A stretch of 64,000 nt of DNA from Pectobacterium polaris (GTDB lineage Bacteria; Pseudomonadota; Gammaproteobacteria; Enterobacterales; Enterobacteriaceae): contig NZ_CP017481.1 of assembly GCF_002307355.1 (NCBI RefSeq), positions 2,728,001 through 2,792,000 on the forward strand, written 5' to 3'. The stretch's first letter is position 1. Each line of letters starts with the position of its first letter. Below, piece after piece: positions 1 to 8,956 of the stretch. The notes beneath the pieces were generated by a model that saw only the letters and a program-made list of their open reading frames with translations, had not been told where the DNA came from and made no database searches. Made by a program: the position numbers and the translations under genes.

Positions 1-1
1 C

Positions 2-403
2 CACATCGTCGCGGACCAGACGGGTAACTGGATGCGTTCCGAAGGGATGCGCATCGTGGAAAGCGTTTTTCCTTCGCTGCCTAAACGCCCGCAGGTGATC
101 CTCTCTGCAAACGACGACATGGCGCTGGGTGCAATTGAAGCGTTACAAGGGCAAGGCCTGAAACCCGGCGACGTGATGGTGACCGGCTTTGACGCTGTGC
201 CGGAAGCGCTGGCTCGCGTACGCGACGGTTGGCTGGCCGTGACTGCCGATCAACGTCCAGGCTACGCGGTGACCACTGCGTTGACGCAGTTGACCAATAA
301 CATCCGCAGTAAAGCGCCTATCACCGGGGCAGACTACCAACCGACCATGATTACCAAAGATAACCTGAACGATGCTGAACGTATTGGCGAAGCGGGTAAA
401 TAA
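2..403 (+). CDS. Sugar (probably inositol) ABC transporter, periplasmic binding protein, C-terminal part
   Basis: The open frame enters from the left edge and ends in TAA at 401-403, so only about the last 133 residues are present. The visible part is the second lobe of a type-I (ribose/galactose-like) periplasmic binding protein: a segment reading ILSANDDMALGAIEAL, then VTGFDAVPEAL and a late VTADQRPGY stretch, which in this family line the sugar site and hinge. It would capture the sugar and hand it to the ATPase and permease that follow at 476 and 2036. The downstream iolC, iolE and iolB genes make myo-inositol or a related inositol the most likely ligand; that is inference from context. 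Signal peptide and start lie outside the window. Confidence 0.85.
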   Translation, partial: HIVADQTGNWMRSEGMRIVESVFPSLPKRPQVILSANDDMALGAIEALQGQGLKPGDVMVTGFDAVPEALARVRDGWLAVTADQRPGYAVTTALTQLTNNIRSKAPITGADYQPTMITKDNLNDAERIGEAGK

Positions 404-437
404 GTCGTTTTCTACGTAATCAATAAAGGTATTCAGC

Positions 438-457
438 AGGCCGCGTCCGCGCGGCCT
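438..457 (+). promoter_or_regulatory. GC-rich hairpin between binding-protein and ATPase genes
   Basis: A perfect 8-bp stem (438-445 with 450-457) closed by a TCCG tetraloop lies in the 72-bp gap before the ATPase start. No run of T follows, so it is not a standard terminator. Stem-loops at this place in binding-protein operons often protect the upstream message and keep the binding protein in excess; that role is inferred. Confidence 0.5.
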
Positions 458-475
458 TGCGGGAGGAAGGTAAAC

Positions 476-2023
476 ATGACGGAACCCCTACTGAACATTA
501 CCAATCTGGCAAAGAGCTTCTCCGGCGTCTGGGCGCTGAGCAACGCGCAGTTGACCGTACAGCCGGGAGAGATTCATGCGCTATTGGGAGAAAACGGCGC
601 GGGCAAATCGACGTTGCTGAAGGCGCTGGCAGGGGCGCAGCCGCAGACCAGCGGCGACATCTGGTTTGGTGGCGAGACGCTGTTACCGCTCGAATCGCCC
701 GTTGAGCGCCAAAAGCGGGGGATTATCACCATTTATCAGGAGTTTAATCTGCTGCCCAATATGAGCGTGGCGGAGAACATGTTCCTGGGACGCGAGCCGC
801 AGAGCCGCGGTGTATTCGTGGACGCGCTGGCGGTGAATCGCGAGGCGAAAGCGGTACTGGATTATCTGAAATTGAACATTGCGCCGACGACACAGGTCGC
901 GCGTTTGAGCGTGGCGCAGCAGCAGATGGTGGAGATTGCCAGAGCGCTGACGCTGAATGCCAAACTGATTGTGATGGACGAACCGTCGGCGGCGCTGAGC
1001 GACAGTGAAGTCGACAGCCTGCACCGTGTGGTGCGAGAGCTGAAAGGGCGTGGCGTGAGCGTGGTGTATGTCACGCACCGACTGCACGAAGTTTTCCAAC
1101 TGTGCGATCGGTTTACCGTATTTCAGGATGGCCGCTACACCGGTTCTGGCGACGTCGCCAGCACGAATGTGCAGGAGATTATTCGCCTGATGGTCGGCCG
1201 TGACGTGGTGTTTAAGCGCCGCCCGCCTTCGGAAACGCATCATCAGGATAAGCCAGTACGGCTGGCAGTGAAGGGCTTAAGCCGAGAAAAACCACCGCTG
1301 GATGCGCACGGCATCGCGCTGAAGGACATCAACTTCCAGGTGCATGCGGGCGAAGTGCTCGGTATTGCCGGGCTGGTGGGCGCAGGACGTACGGAAATCG
1401 CACGCTGCCTGTTTGGTGCCGACGCGTTCTCTACCGGTGAATTTGTGCTGGATGACGCTCCCTATCATCCTTCTACGCCGCTGCATGCGCTGTCGCAAGG
1501 CATTGCGCTGGTGCCGGAAGACCGCAAGAAAGAGGGCGCGGTGCTGGGGTTGTCGATCAGGGAAAACATCTCGCTTTCCAACCTCTCGTCGCTGATGCGC
1601 TGGCGCTGGTTTGTCGACACCCGTAAGGAGGACGACCTGATTGAGGCCTACCGTCAGGCGCTGCACATCAAGATGGTGAACAGCGATCAGGAGGTGCGCA
1701 AACTGTCGGGTGGTAACCAGCAAAAGGTGATTCTTGCCCGCTGTATGGCGCTAAACCCAAAGGTATTGATTGTGGATGAGCCCACGCGCGGCATCGATGT
1801 CGGCACCAAGTCCGAGGTGCATCAGGTGCTGTTCGATATGGCGAAACGGGGCGTCGCCGTGATTGTGATTTCCTCCGACCTGCCGGAAATCATGGCGATT
1901 TCCGACCGCATTATCACGCTCAGCGAAGGGCGGATTAGCGGGGAAATTCATGGCGATGACGCCACAGAAGAAAAACTGATGACGATGATGGCCATTTGCC
2001 ACGACGCATTACACGCAGCATAA
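476..2023 (+). CDS. Sugar ABC transporter ATP-binding protein (two ATPase domains; inositol import)
   Basis: 515 residues, the usual length for the RbsA/MglA/XylG class with two fused nucleotide-binding domains. Domain 1 (about 1-245) has Walker A GENGAGKST, signature LSVAQQQ and Walker B IVMDEPSAAL. Domain 2 (about 260-510) has a changed P-loop (GLVGAGRTE), signature LSGGNQQK and Walker B LIVDEPTRGIDVG; this asymmetry is normal for the class. The start ATG at 476 follows a good GGAGG site. It powers uptake through the permease at 2036 at the inner face of the cytoplasmic membrane. Assignment to inositol rests on the adjacent iol genes and resembles the IbpA-IatA-IatP arrangement known in other bacteria. 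Confidence 0.9.
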   Translation: MTEPLLNITNLAKSFSGVWALSNAQLTVQPGEIHALLGENGAGKSTLLKALAGAQPQTSGDIWFGGETLLPLESPVERQKRGIITIYQEFNLLPNMSVAENMFLGREPQSRGVFVDALAVNREAKAVLDYLKLNIAPTTQVARLSVAQQQMVEIARALTLNAKLIVMDEPSAALSDSEVDSLHRVVRELKGRGVSVVYVTHRLHEVFQLCDRFTVFQDGRYTGSGDVASTNVQEIIRLMVGRDVVFKRRPPSETHHQDKPVRLAVKGLSREKPPLDAHGIALKDINFQVHAGEVLGIAGLVGAGRTEIARCLFGADAFSTGEFVLDDAPYHPSTPLHALSQGIALVPEDRKKEGAVLGLSIRENISLSNLSSLMRWRWFVDTRKEDDLIEAYRQALHIKMVNSDQEVRKLSGGNQQKVILARCMALNPKVLIVDEPTRGIDVGTKSEVHQVLFDMAKRGVAVIVISSDLPEIMAISDRIITLSEGRISGEIHGDDATEEKLMTMMAICHDALHAA

Positions 2024-2035
2024 CGGAGGTGACGC

Positions 2036-3067
2036 ATGTCCCAGCAGCCGCTTTCTAAGAGTATTACGCCGTCCAATCCGCGTGGACGTTTTGATCCGAT
2101 TGCCTTTTTTGAACGCTTTGGCGTGTTTATTTTCATGATTCTGCTGCTGATCTTCTTTCAGTCGCAGAACAGCAATTTTCTGTCCGAGCGCAACATCACC
2201 AACATCCTGACCGAAGTTTCCATCTACGGCATTATGGCCGTGGGGATGACGTTCGTCATTCTGACCGCCGGGATCGACCTGTCCGTCGGCTCAATTCTGG
2301 CGGTGTGCGCCATCACCGCCGCCTCGGTTATTAAAGGCGACAACTTCACCACCGTCGATCCAGATGCCTGGTACGGCTTAAGCTGGCTGGTCGCGTTGGG
2401 CGTCTGTCTGGCGATGGGCACCTTCATTGGCTTCCTGCATGGGTTGGGGGTCACCAAACTGCGTCTGCCGCCGTTCATCGTCACGCTGGGCGGGATGACG
2501 ATCTGGCGCGGGTTAACGCTGGTAATGAACGACGGTGCGCCGATAGCCGGCTTTGACCCCGGCTATCGCTGGTGGGGACGAGGCGAGATCCTGGGTATTT
2601 CGGTGCCGATCTGGATCTTCGCACTGGTCGCCTTGCTGGGTTATCTGGCGCTGCATAAAACCCGCTGGGGTCGCTTCGTGTACGCCATTGGCGGCAACAC
2701 CGAAGCCGCGCGGCTGGCTGGGGTGAACGTGCAGCGTGTATTGGTCAGCGTCTACGTCGTGATTGGCTGTCTGGCAGGACTGGCGGGCTTCATTCTCAGC
2801 GCCCGTCTCGGTAGCGCAGAAGCGGTTGCGGGGATCACCTTCGAGCTGCGCGTCATCGCCTCGGTGGTCATTGGTGGCACCTCGCTGATGGGCGGCTACG
2901 GCCGGATCAGCGGCACGATTATCGGCTCGATCATCATGGGGATCCTGATTAACGGACTGGTATTGATGAATGTATCGGCCTACTACCAGCAGATTATCAC
3001 CGGGTTAATTATCGTGCTGGCCGTGGCGTTCGACACCTACGCCAAGAGCCGTCGCGGCGCTATCTAA
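2036..3067 (+). CDS. Sugar ABC transporter permease (inositol import)
   Basis: 343 residues, a RbsC/AraH-type inner-membrane permease with about nine hydrophobic segments after a roughly 20-residue cytoplasmic N-terminus. The family loop GGNTEAARLAGVNV, which contacts the ATPase, is at about residues 218-231, and the GGTSLMGGYG stretch typical of BPD_transp_2 proteins at about 280-289. It starts 12 bp after the ATPase stop behind a GGAGGTG site, so the two are co-transcribed. Substrate is inferred from the cluster. Confidence 0.9.
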   Translation: MSQQPLSKSITPSNPRGRFDPIAFFERFGVFIFMILLLIFFQSQNSNFLSERNITNILTEVSIYGIMAVGMTFVILTAGIDLSVGSILAVCAITAASVIKGDNFTTVDPDAWYGLSWLVALGVCLAMGTFIGFLHGLGVTKLRLPPFIVTLGGMTIWRGLTLVMNDGAPIAGFDPGYRWWGRGEILGISVPIWIFALVALLGYLALHKTRWGRFVYAIGGNTEAARLAGVNVQRVLVSVYVVIGCLAGLAGFILSARLGSAEAVAGITFELRVIASVVIGGTSLMGGYGRISGTIIGSIIMGILINGLVLMNVSAYYQQIITGLIIVLAVAFDTYAKSRRGAI

Positions 3068-3107
3068 GCCGCACCCGTACCGACTCTCTTTTCGCACCGA
3101 GGTGGAT

Positions 3108-4241
3108 ATGAAGGATGTACGCATTGGGTTAATCGGCACCGGCTATATCGGTCGTGCGCATGCCATCGCCTACGCGCAGGCGCCGACGGTCTTCCCGCTG
3201 AAAGGCAATCTGGTGAAGGCGATGCTGGCAGAAGTGTCGCCGGAGCTGGCAGCCCGAAAGGCGCAGGAGTTTGGCTTCCTGCGCTCAACAGGGGACTGGC
3301 GTACGCTGGTGGCGGACCCAGACATTGACGTGGTGGATATCTGTGCGCCGAACTTTCTGCATAAGACGATGGCGATGGCGGCCATCCAGCACGGTAAGCA
3401 CGTTTACTCGGAAAAACCGCTGGCGCTGAACGCGCGTGATGCCCGAGAAATGGTTGATGCCGCGCAGCAGGCCGGCGTGAAAACGCTGGTGGGCTTCAAC
3501 TACATGAAGAACCCGACCTCACAGCTGGCCAAAGAGATTATCGCCAGCGGCGAGATTGGCGACGTGGTGCATTTTTACGGCACGCATAACGAAGATTATC
3601 TGGCCGATCCGAACAAACCGGCCGACTGGCACTGTTTCAAAGAAACAGCTGGGCTGGGCGCGCTGGGGGATCTTGCGGCGCATATCGTCAACATGGCGCA
3701 GTATCTGGTGGGCGATATCGCCAGCGTCTGCGGTGACCTGCAAACGGTGATTGCGCAGCGTCCGACAGCACCGGGCAGCAGCGAATTCGTGCAGGTGGAG
3801 AATGAAGATCAGGCGCATGCGATGGTGCGGTTTGCCAGCGGTGCACGCGGCGTGATTGAAACGTCGCGCATCGCCTGCGGCCGCAAAATGGGTCTGACCT
3901 ATGTCGTGACCGGCACGAAAGGCACGCTGAGTTTCACGCAGGAACGCATGGCAGAGCTGAAGCTCTATCGACATGACGAACCGGCGAATCGACAGGGATT
4001 TAAAACGCTGCTGACCGGGCCGCAGCATCCTGACTATGCAGCTTTTTGCGCCAGCGCCGGACACGGTATTGGCTTTAACGATCAGAAAACGGTAGAGGTG
4101 CGCGATCTGATCGACGGTATTGCGGCTGACGTCCCGATGTGGCCGGATTTCGAAGAGGGCTGGAAAGTCTCGCGAGTTCTGGATGCGATTGTGCAGTCAC
4201 ACGAAACGGCGCGCTGGGTGAACGTGGACGAGGTGAGCTAA
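3108..4241 (+). CDS. Gfo/Idh/MocA-family oxidoreductase (probable inositol-type dehydrogenase)
   Basis: 377 residues from the ATG at 3108, preferred over an in-frame GTG at 3102 because GAGGTG sits five bases before the ATG and overlaps the GTG. The N-terminal Rossmann fold has GLIGTGYIGRAHA, followed by the family's EKPLAL motif near residue 100 and an alpha/beta C-terminal half. Members oxidise or reduce hydroxyls of sugars and inositols with NAD(H) or NADP(H). Its place between the importer and iolC suggests it converts myo-inositol or an isomer to an inosose. It is not a clear IolG by eye, and could act on scyllo- or chiro-inositol or another cyclitol. Confidence 0.8.
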   Translation: MKDVRIGLIGTGYIGRAHAIAYAQAPTVFPLKGNLVKAMLAEVSPELAARKAQEFGFLRSTGDWRTLVADPDIDVVDICAPNFLHKTMAMAAIQHGKHVYSEKPLALNARDAREMVDAAQQAGVKTLVGFNYMKNPTSQLAKEIIASGEIGDVVHFYGTHNEDYLADPNKPADWHCFKETAGLGALGDLAAHIVNMAQYLVGDIASVCGDLQTVIAQRPTAPGSSEFVQVENEDQAHAMVRFASGARGVIETSRIACGRKMGLTYVVTGTKGTLSFTQERMAELKLYRHDEPANRQGFKTLLTGPQHPDYAAFCASAGHGIGFNDQKTVEVRDLIDGIAADVPMWPDFEEGWKVSRVLDAIVQSHETARWVNVDEVS

Positions 4242-4298
4242 TACGCCAGCTGACGTGATTTCTTCTTTTTTGCAGGATTTTTTACAGGATTGGCCGCT

Positions 4299-6203
4299 AT
4301 GAATAAGGAAAAGACGTTTGATGTGATTTGCATGGGGCGCGTTGCTGTCGATCTGTACGGGCAGCAAATCGGCGCGCGTCTGGAAGATATGGGCAGCTTT
4401 GCCAAGTATCTGGGCGGGTCGTCGGGCAACGTGGCTTACGGCACGGCGCGACAGGGGTTACGTTCTTCTATGCTGGCGCGGGTGGGCGACGAGCATATGG
4501 GGCGCTTCCTGCGTGAAGAGTTGAATCAGGTCGGCTGCGATACCAGCCATTTGATTACCGATAAGGAACGTCTGACGGCGCTGGTGCTGTTGGGCATCAA
4601 AGATCGCGATACCTTTCCGCTGATTTTCTACCGCGACAACTGCGCCGATATGGCGATTTCGCCGGAGGATTTCACCGAGGATTACATCGCGTCGTCACGC
4701 TGTCTGGCGATTACCGGCACGCATCTCTCTCACCCTAACACGCGCGAAGCGGTGCTGACGGCGCTGCAATACGCGCGGCGCAACGGGGTGAAGACGGCGT
4801 TGGATATCGACTACCGTCCTGTGCTCTGGGGGCTGACATCGCTGGGCGATGGCGAAACCCGTTTTGTTGAAGCGCAGGCGGTCACGGAGCAGTTACAGCA
4901 GGTGCTGTCGCTGTTCGATGTGATTGTCGGCACTGAGGAGGAGTTCCACATTGCGGGCGGCAGTACGGATACCTTGCAAGCGCTACGCACGGTGCGGCAG
5001 CACACGCAGGCGGAACTGGTGTGCAAACGCGGGGCGCTGGGCTGCTCGGTGTTTAGCGATGCGATTCCTGACCATCTGGATAAAGGCATCACGATCAAAG
5101 GCGTGCGCGTGGATGTACTGAACGTGCTGGGGGCAGGCGATGCGTTTATGTCCGGTCTGCTGCGCGGCTACCTCAACGGAGAAGGCTGGGAAAAAGCCTG
5201 TGCGTACGCCAATGCCTGCGGCGCACTGGTGGTGTCACGCCACGGCTGCGCGCCAGCTATGCCAAGTAAGATCGAACTGGATAACTATTTAGCCCGCGCG
5301 GCAAGCGTCCCGCGTCCCGATTTGGACGAAGAACTTAACCATCTGCATCGTGTTACGACACGTCGTAAACAGTGGCATGAGCTGTGTGTGATCGCGTTCG
5401 ATCACCGCAGCCAGTTGGAAGACATGGCGCTGAACTGCGGCACAGAAATCAGCCGTATTCCGGCACTGAAAAAGCTGATTCTGCGTGCCAGCTATGACGC
5501 GGCGCAGCAGGCAGGGCTTGACGGCAAAGCGGGTCTGCTGTGCGATGGCACGTTCGGACAGGATGCGCTGAATGACATCACCGGAAAAGGCTGGTGGATT
5601 GGCCGGCCGATTGAGCTGCCGGGATCGCGCCCGTTAATGATGGAGCGCGGCAATATTGGCTCACAGTTGGTGAGCTGGCCGCTAGAGCACGTAGTGAAAT
5701 GTCTGGTGTTCTTCCACCCGGAAGATGCCCACGCGCTGCGGCGCGAGCAGGAAATGAAGGTGATGGAGGTCTATCAGGCCTGTCGCCAGTCCGGCCATGA
5801 ACTGCTGCTTGAAGTTATTCTGCCTGCGGGGATGCCGCATAGCGATACGCTTTATCTGCGCGCGATTCAACGCTTCTACAACCTTGGCGTGCGGCCAGAC
5901 TGGTGGAAACTGCCGCCGCTGTCCTCCGAAGGTTGGGCACAGCTTACGCCGCTGCTGGCGCAGCGCGATCCTTACTGTCGGGGCGTGGTGATTCTGGGGC
6001 TGGATGCGCCGCTGGAAACGTTGCAGCAGGGTTTCAGCGCCGCCGTAGGCTTCCCGATTGTGAAAGGCTTTGCTGTCGGTCGCACCCTGTTTGCCCAGCC
6101 AGCACAAAAGTGGCTGCGTAACGAGATCGATGACGCCGAATTGATTGAGCAAGTTAAACATAACTACCTGCAACTGATCGCCGTCTGGCGTCAGCGCGGT
6201 TAA
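4299..6203 (+). CDS. iolC: 5-dehydro-2-deoxygluconokinase fused to a DUF2090 aldolase-like domain
   Basis: 634 residues from the ATG at 4299, chosen because AGGA at 4286-4289 lies nine bases upstream, while an in-frame TTG at 4290 touches that site. Residues about 1-325 form a PfkB-family sugar kinase: GGSSGNVAYG near the N-terminus, and the anion-hole and catalytic-base motif LGAGDAFMSGLLRG. Residues about 335-630 are a DUF2090 domain beginning CVIAFDHRSQLEDM, the class annotated as 2-deoxy-5-keto-gluconate-6-phosphate aldolase-like. The protein would phosphorylate 5-dehydro-2-deoxygluconate, and the second domain may cleave the product to dihydroxyacetone phosphate and malonate semialdehyde. 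The fusion is common in proteobacteria; aldolase activity is not shown by sequence alone. Confidence 0.9.
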   Translation: MNKEKTFDVICMGRVAVDLYGQQIGARLEDMGSFAKYLGGSSGNVAYGTARQGLRSSMLARVGDEHMGRFLREELNQVGCDTSHLITDKERLTALVLLGIKDRDTFPLIFYRDNCADMAISPEDFTEDYIASSRCLAITGTHLSHPNTREAVLTALQYARRNGVKTALDIDYRPVLWGLTSLGDGETRFVEAQAVTEQLQQVLSLFDVIVGTEEEFHIAGGSTDTLQALRTVRQHTQAELVCKRGALGCSVFSDAIPDHLDKGITIKGVRVDVLNVLGAGDAFMSGLLRGYLNGEGWEKACAYANACGALVVSRHGCAPAMPSKIELDNYLARAASVPRPDLDEELNHLHRVTTRRKQWHELCVIAFDHRSQLEDMALNCGTEISRIPALKKLILRASYDAAQQAGLDGKAGLLCDGTFGQDALNDITGKGWWIGRPIELPGSRPLMMERGNIGSQLVSWPLEHVVKCLVFFHPEDAHALRREQEMKVMEVYQACRQSGHELLLEVILPAGMPHSDTLYLRAIQRFYNLGVRPDWWKLPPLSSEGWAQLTPLLAQRDPYCRGVVILGLDAPLETLQQGFSAAVGFPIVKGFAVGRTLFAQPAQKWLRNEIDDAELIEQVKHNYLQLIAVWRQRG

Positions 6204-6235
6204 CCCATTCTATGTGTTTGAATAAGGGACATAAC

Positions 6236-7126
6236 ATGAGCGTTCAACTTGGTATTAATCCACTCACCTGGACCAATGACGATCTGCCTTCTCTGGGCGC
6301 GGACACCCCGCTGGAAACCTGTCTGAGCGAAGGGCGACAGGCGGGTTTCGCCGGTTTTGAATTAGGTAATAAATTCCCGCGTCAGGCCAGCGTGCTGGGG
6401 CCGATCCTGCAAGCGCACGATCTGCGCTTAGTCTCCGGCTGGTATTCCGGCGAACTGCTCACTCGTTCAGTAGAAGAAGAGATTGACGCGGTGCAGGGGC
6501 ATCTGGCGTTGCTGCGCGACCTCGGCGCGACGGTGCTGGTGTTTGCCGAAGTCACGGGCGCGATTCACGGCGACCAACAGAAACCGGTCCATCTGCGTCC
6601 GCGTTTCCCCGAAGAGCGCTGGTCGGAATACGGCAAAAAACTGACCGAGTTTGCGCGTTACACGCAAAGTCAGGGCGTGCAGATTGCCTATCATCACCAT
6701 ATGGGCACGGTGATTGAAAGCGCGCAGGACGTGGATAATCTGATGGAACATACCGGGCCGGAAGTGGGGCTGCTGCTGGATACCGGACACTTGACGTTCG
6801 CGGGTGCCGATCCGGTTGCAGTGGCGACGAGCTGGATTAACCGCATCAATCACGTTCACTGTAAAGACATTCGCCCTGACGTGCTGAAAGACGTGAAAAA
6901 CCGTAAGACCAGTTTTCTGGACGCGGTGCTGAGCGGCGTCTTTACCGTACCGGGCGATGGTTGCGTCGATTATCCAGCGGTGTTCAGCATCCTGAAAGCC
7001 CATAATTACAGTGGATGGCTGGTGGTCGAAGCGGAACAGGATCCGGCCGTCGCGCATCCGCTGACGTACGCGACACTGGGCTACAATAACTTGCAGCGTT
7101 TCGCCCAGCAGGCGGAATTGATCTGA
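6236..7126 (+). CDS. iolE: Inosose dehydratase
   Basis: 296 residues from the ATG at 6236, which follows AAGGGA; an in-frame ATG at 6212 would add eight unlikely residues. The protein is a xylose-isomerase-like TIM barrel starting LGINPLTWTNDDLPSLG, typical of IolE. Metal-site motifs are visible: IAYHHHMGT in the middle, LLLDTGHLTFAG, INHVHCKDI, and a late VVEAEQDPA. It dehydrates 2-keto-myo-inositol (scyllo-inosose) to the trihydroxy-cyclohexanedione, the second step of inositol breakdown in the cytoplasm. It lies 32 bp after iolC and before iolB. Confidence 0.92.
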   Translation: MSVQLGINPLTWTNDDLPSLGADTPLETCLSEGRQAGFAGFELGNKFPRQASVLGPILQAHDLRLVSGWYSGELLTRSVEEEIDAVQGHLALLRDLGATVLVFAEVTGAIHGDQQKPVHLRPRFPEERWSEYGKKLTEFARYTQSQGVQIAYHHHMGTVIESAQDVDNLMEHTGPEVGLLLDTGHLTFAGADPVAVATSWINRINHVHCKDIRPDVLKDVKNRKTSFLDAVLSGVFTVPGDGCVDYPAVFSILKAHNYSGWLVVEAEQDPAVAHPLTYATLGYNNLQRFAQQAELI

Positions 7127-7134
7127 TTCGTGGT

Positions 7135-7196
7135 GATACCCCCGCATATTCAAGCTGCCAGCCGACCAACGTGCAGGCAGCTTGAGGTAGGGGGAG
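7135..7196. repeat. Short palindromic repeat with ERIC-like ends, between iolE and iolB
   Basis: Arms TCAAGCTGCC (7150-7159) and GGCAGCTTGA (7176-7185) form a 10-bp stem with a 16-nt loop, and outer runs of five C and five G extend it. Its left end (GATACCCCCGCATATTCAAG) resembles the left end of the longer ERIC element at 46509, so it may be an internally deleted relative. It would be transcribed with the iol operon. Confidence 0.6.
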
Positions 7197-7211
7197 ATAA
7201 GGAGGCAAAAG

Positions 7212-8042
7212 ATGTCCCGACTGTTATCACGCCATCGTACCCCTGACGAACACGGGCGTACGCAGCACATCACACCGGAAACGGCGGGCTGGCGATACGT
7301 GGGGTTCGAGGTCTATCAACTGGCACCGGAACAAGTGCTATCTCTGCCCGCCAGCGATAGCGAACGCTGTCTGGTGCTGGTCAGCGGCAAGGCAACGGTG
7401 GTCACGCCGGGTGAGCGCTTCGAGCAGATTGGTGACAGAATGAGCCCGTTTGAGCGCAGAAAACCCTATGCGGTTTATGTCACGACTGGCGAGACGATTA
7501 CGGTGACGGCGCACACGGCGCTGGAACTGGCAGTTTGCGCCGCTCCGGGGTTCGGCACGCATCCGACCCGGCTGATCGCCCCTCAGGATATCGACGCCGA
7601 GCAGCGTGGCGTCGGCAATAACCAGCGCTATGTACATAATATTTTGCCGGAGGACAAAGCGGCCGACAGCCTGCTGGTGGTCGAAGTCTACACCGATGAA
7701 GGCTGCACCAGTTCCTATCCCAGCCACAAGCACGATGTCGATAATCCGCCGCAGGAAACCTATCTGGAAGAAACCTACTACCATCGTTTGAACCCAGAAC
7801 AGGGATTCTGCCTGCAACGCGTCTATACCGATGACCGGTCATTAGATGAATGTATGGCGGTGTACGATAGGGACGTGGTGCAGGTGCCGCGCGGCTACCA
7901 TCCGGTTGCCACCATTGCAGGCTATGACAGCTACTATCTGAATGTAATGGCCGGCCCGACGCGCCAGTGGCGTTTCACCTGGGAAGCCGATCATCAGTGG
8001 ATCAACAGCCCCGAGTATGCGGATAAGCATAGGCAGGGATAG
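7212..8042 (+). CDS. iolB: 5-deoxy-glucuronate isomerase
   Basis: 276 residues with a strong AAGGAGG site before the ATG. The bicupin fold is seen in the metal-binding segment SYPSHKHDVDNPP followed by the conserved YLEETYYHRLNPEQGF, and later VPRGYHPV, all hallmarks of IolB. It converts 5-deoxy-glucuronate to 5-dehydro-2-deoxygluconate, the substrate of the iolC kinase upstream. It is the last gene of the cluster here; iolD, iolA and the regulator iolR are not in the window. Confidence 0.93.
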   Translation: MSRLLSRHRTPDEHGRTQHITPETAGWRYVGFEVYQLAPEQVLSLPASDSERCLVLVSGKATVVTPGERFEQIGDRMSPFERRKPYAVYVTTGETITVTAHTALELAVCAAPGFGTHPTRLIAPQDIDAEQRGVGNNQRYVHNILPEDKAADSLLVVEVYTDEGCTSSYPSHKHDVDNPPQETYLEETYYHRLNPEQGFCLQRVYTDDRSLDECMAVYDRDVVQVPRGYHPVATIAGYDSYYLNVMAGPTRQWRFTWEADHQWINSPEYADKHRQG

Positions 8043-8079
8043 CAATAATCGTATTGCCGTAAGGCGATAGTGAACGTAT

Positions 8080-8124
8080 CTGGCATAGCACCTCTCTGTT
8101 TTGCGGGGCGTATGCCAGTTTTAC
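8080..8124 (+). terminator. Probable terminator of the inositol operon
   Basis: An 8-bp perfect stem CTGGCATA/TATGCCAG (8080-8087, 8111-8118) with a long loop, followed by TTTTA. It lies 38 bp after the iolB stop. Confidence 0.55.
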
Positions 8125-8222
8125 GTTTGGTCAGTGCATTTTCTCATTTAAACCTACCGTCTCTATTGGGCTACTCGTTATATTGCCTCGCAAGCATCAT
8201 AAGGAATGGCGGTAAGGGATTC

Positions 8223-8930
8223 ATGGATGACATAAAAATCTCTGCGTTAGCGGAGGCTGTTGCTGAGGCGATAAAGGATATTGTTTATAACGCGATAACT
8301 GCTGGCCTGATGAAATCGGTGACCCCAGCAGTATTTTTTACGGCAGGTTCTCCCGGTGCTGGCAAGTCTGAGTTGATTAACCAAAGGCTCCGCGTTTTTT
8401 CTAATATTCTGGTGATAGATGCTGATGAGTTTCGCCGGCTATTGCCTTACTACGAAGAAACCAATGCGCCACTCTTTCAGCGTGCAGCGTCGAATCTTGT
8501 TGAATATGTCTACATGAAAGCGACAGCCGAAGGCTTAGACATCATCATGGATTCAAATTTTGCGAGTTTTAAGATCGCTGAGTTCAATCTCTCTCTGGCT
8601 TTAGGTCGTGGTTATTTAACGGCTATTGATTATGTCTATTTGGATCCTGCACTCGCTTGGGCGTATGCCAGACAGCGAAAGCGCAAGGTACCGTTGAGTG
8701 TACTAAAGAATAACTTCATGACGTGTCGCTCGACGATTAAGAAGGTGTTGAAGGATGAACGATTTATAGGAAGGGTACAGGTGACGGTGTATTACCGTGA
8801 AAAAGACTTTACGCAGCCCAATAAATTTAACGTTACTCGTATCAGAAATATTAAAACAGAGACGGAGTTTTTGAACTCGCATCGCTGTCCCTATACTAAA
8901 CTTGCCCACCTTAATGTCATCGCTGTATAA
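8223..8930 (+). CDS. Zeta-toxin-like P-loop kinase
   Basis: 235 residues from the ATG at 8223 behind TAAGGGA; an upstream in-frame ATG at 8070 lies in the iolB terminator and is rejected. Walker A reads TAGSPGAGKS near residue 40, followed by VIDADEFRRLLP (the catalytic-Asp region of zeta kinases) and IIMDSNFAS. Zeta toxins phosphorylate UDP-N-acetylglucosamine or related nucleotide sugars; whether this member is toxic cannot be seen. AT content is higher than in the flanking iol and fbp genes, suggesting a later arrival. A small gene follows 26 bp downstream. Confidence 0.8.
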   Translation: MDDIKISALAEAVAEAIKDIVYNAITAGLMKSVTPAVFFTAGSPGAGKSELINQRLRVFSNILVIDADEFRRLLPYYEETNAPLFQRAASNLVEYVYMKATAEGLDIIMDSNFASFKIAEFNLSLALGRGYLTAIDYVYLDPALAWAYARQRKRKVPLSVLKNNFMTCRSTIKKVLKDERFIGRVQVTVYYREKDFTQPNKFNVTRIRNIKTETEFLNSHRCPYTKLAHLNVIAV

Positions 8931-8956
8931 TAAATATCCAGACTTAAGGAGCGATT

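Noticed and set aside
3519..4064. 181-codon open frame on the - strand
   Set aside because: Antisense to the Gfo/Idh/MocA gene; a GC-rich shadow frame with His/Arg-rich meaningless translation.
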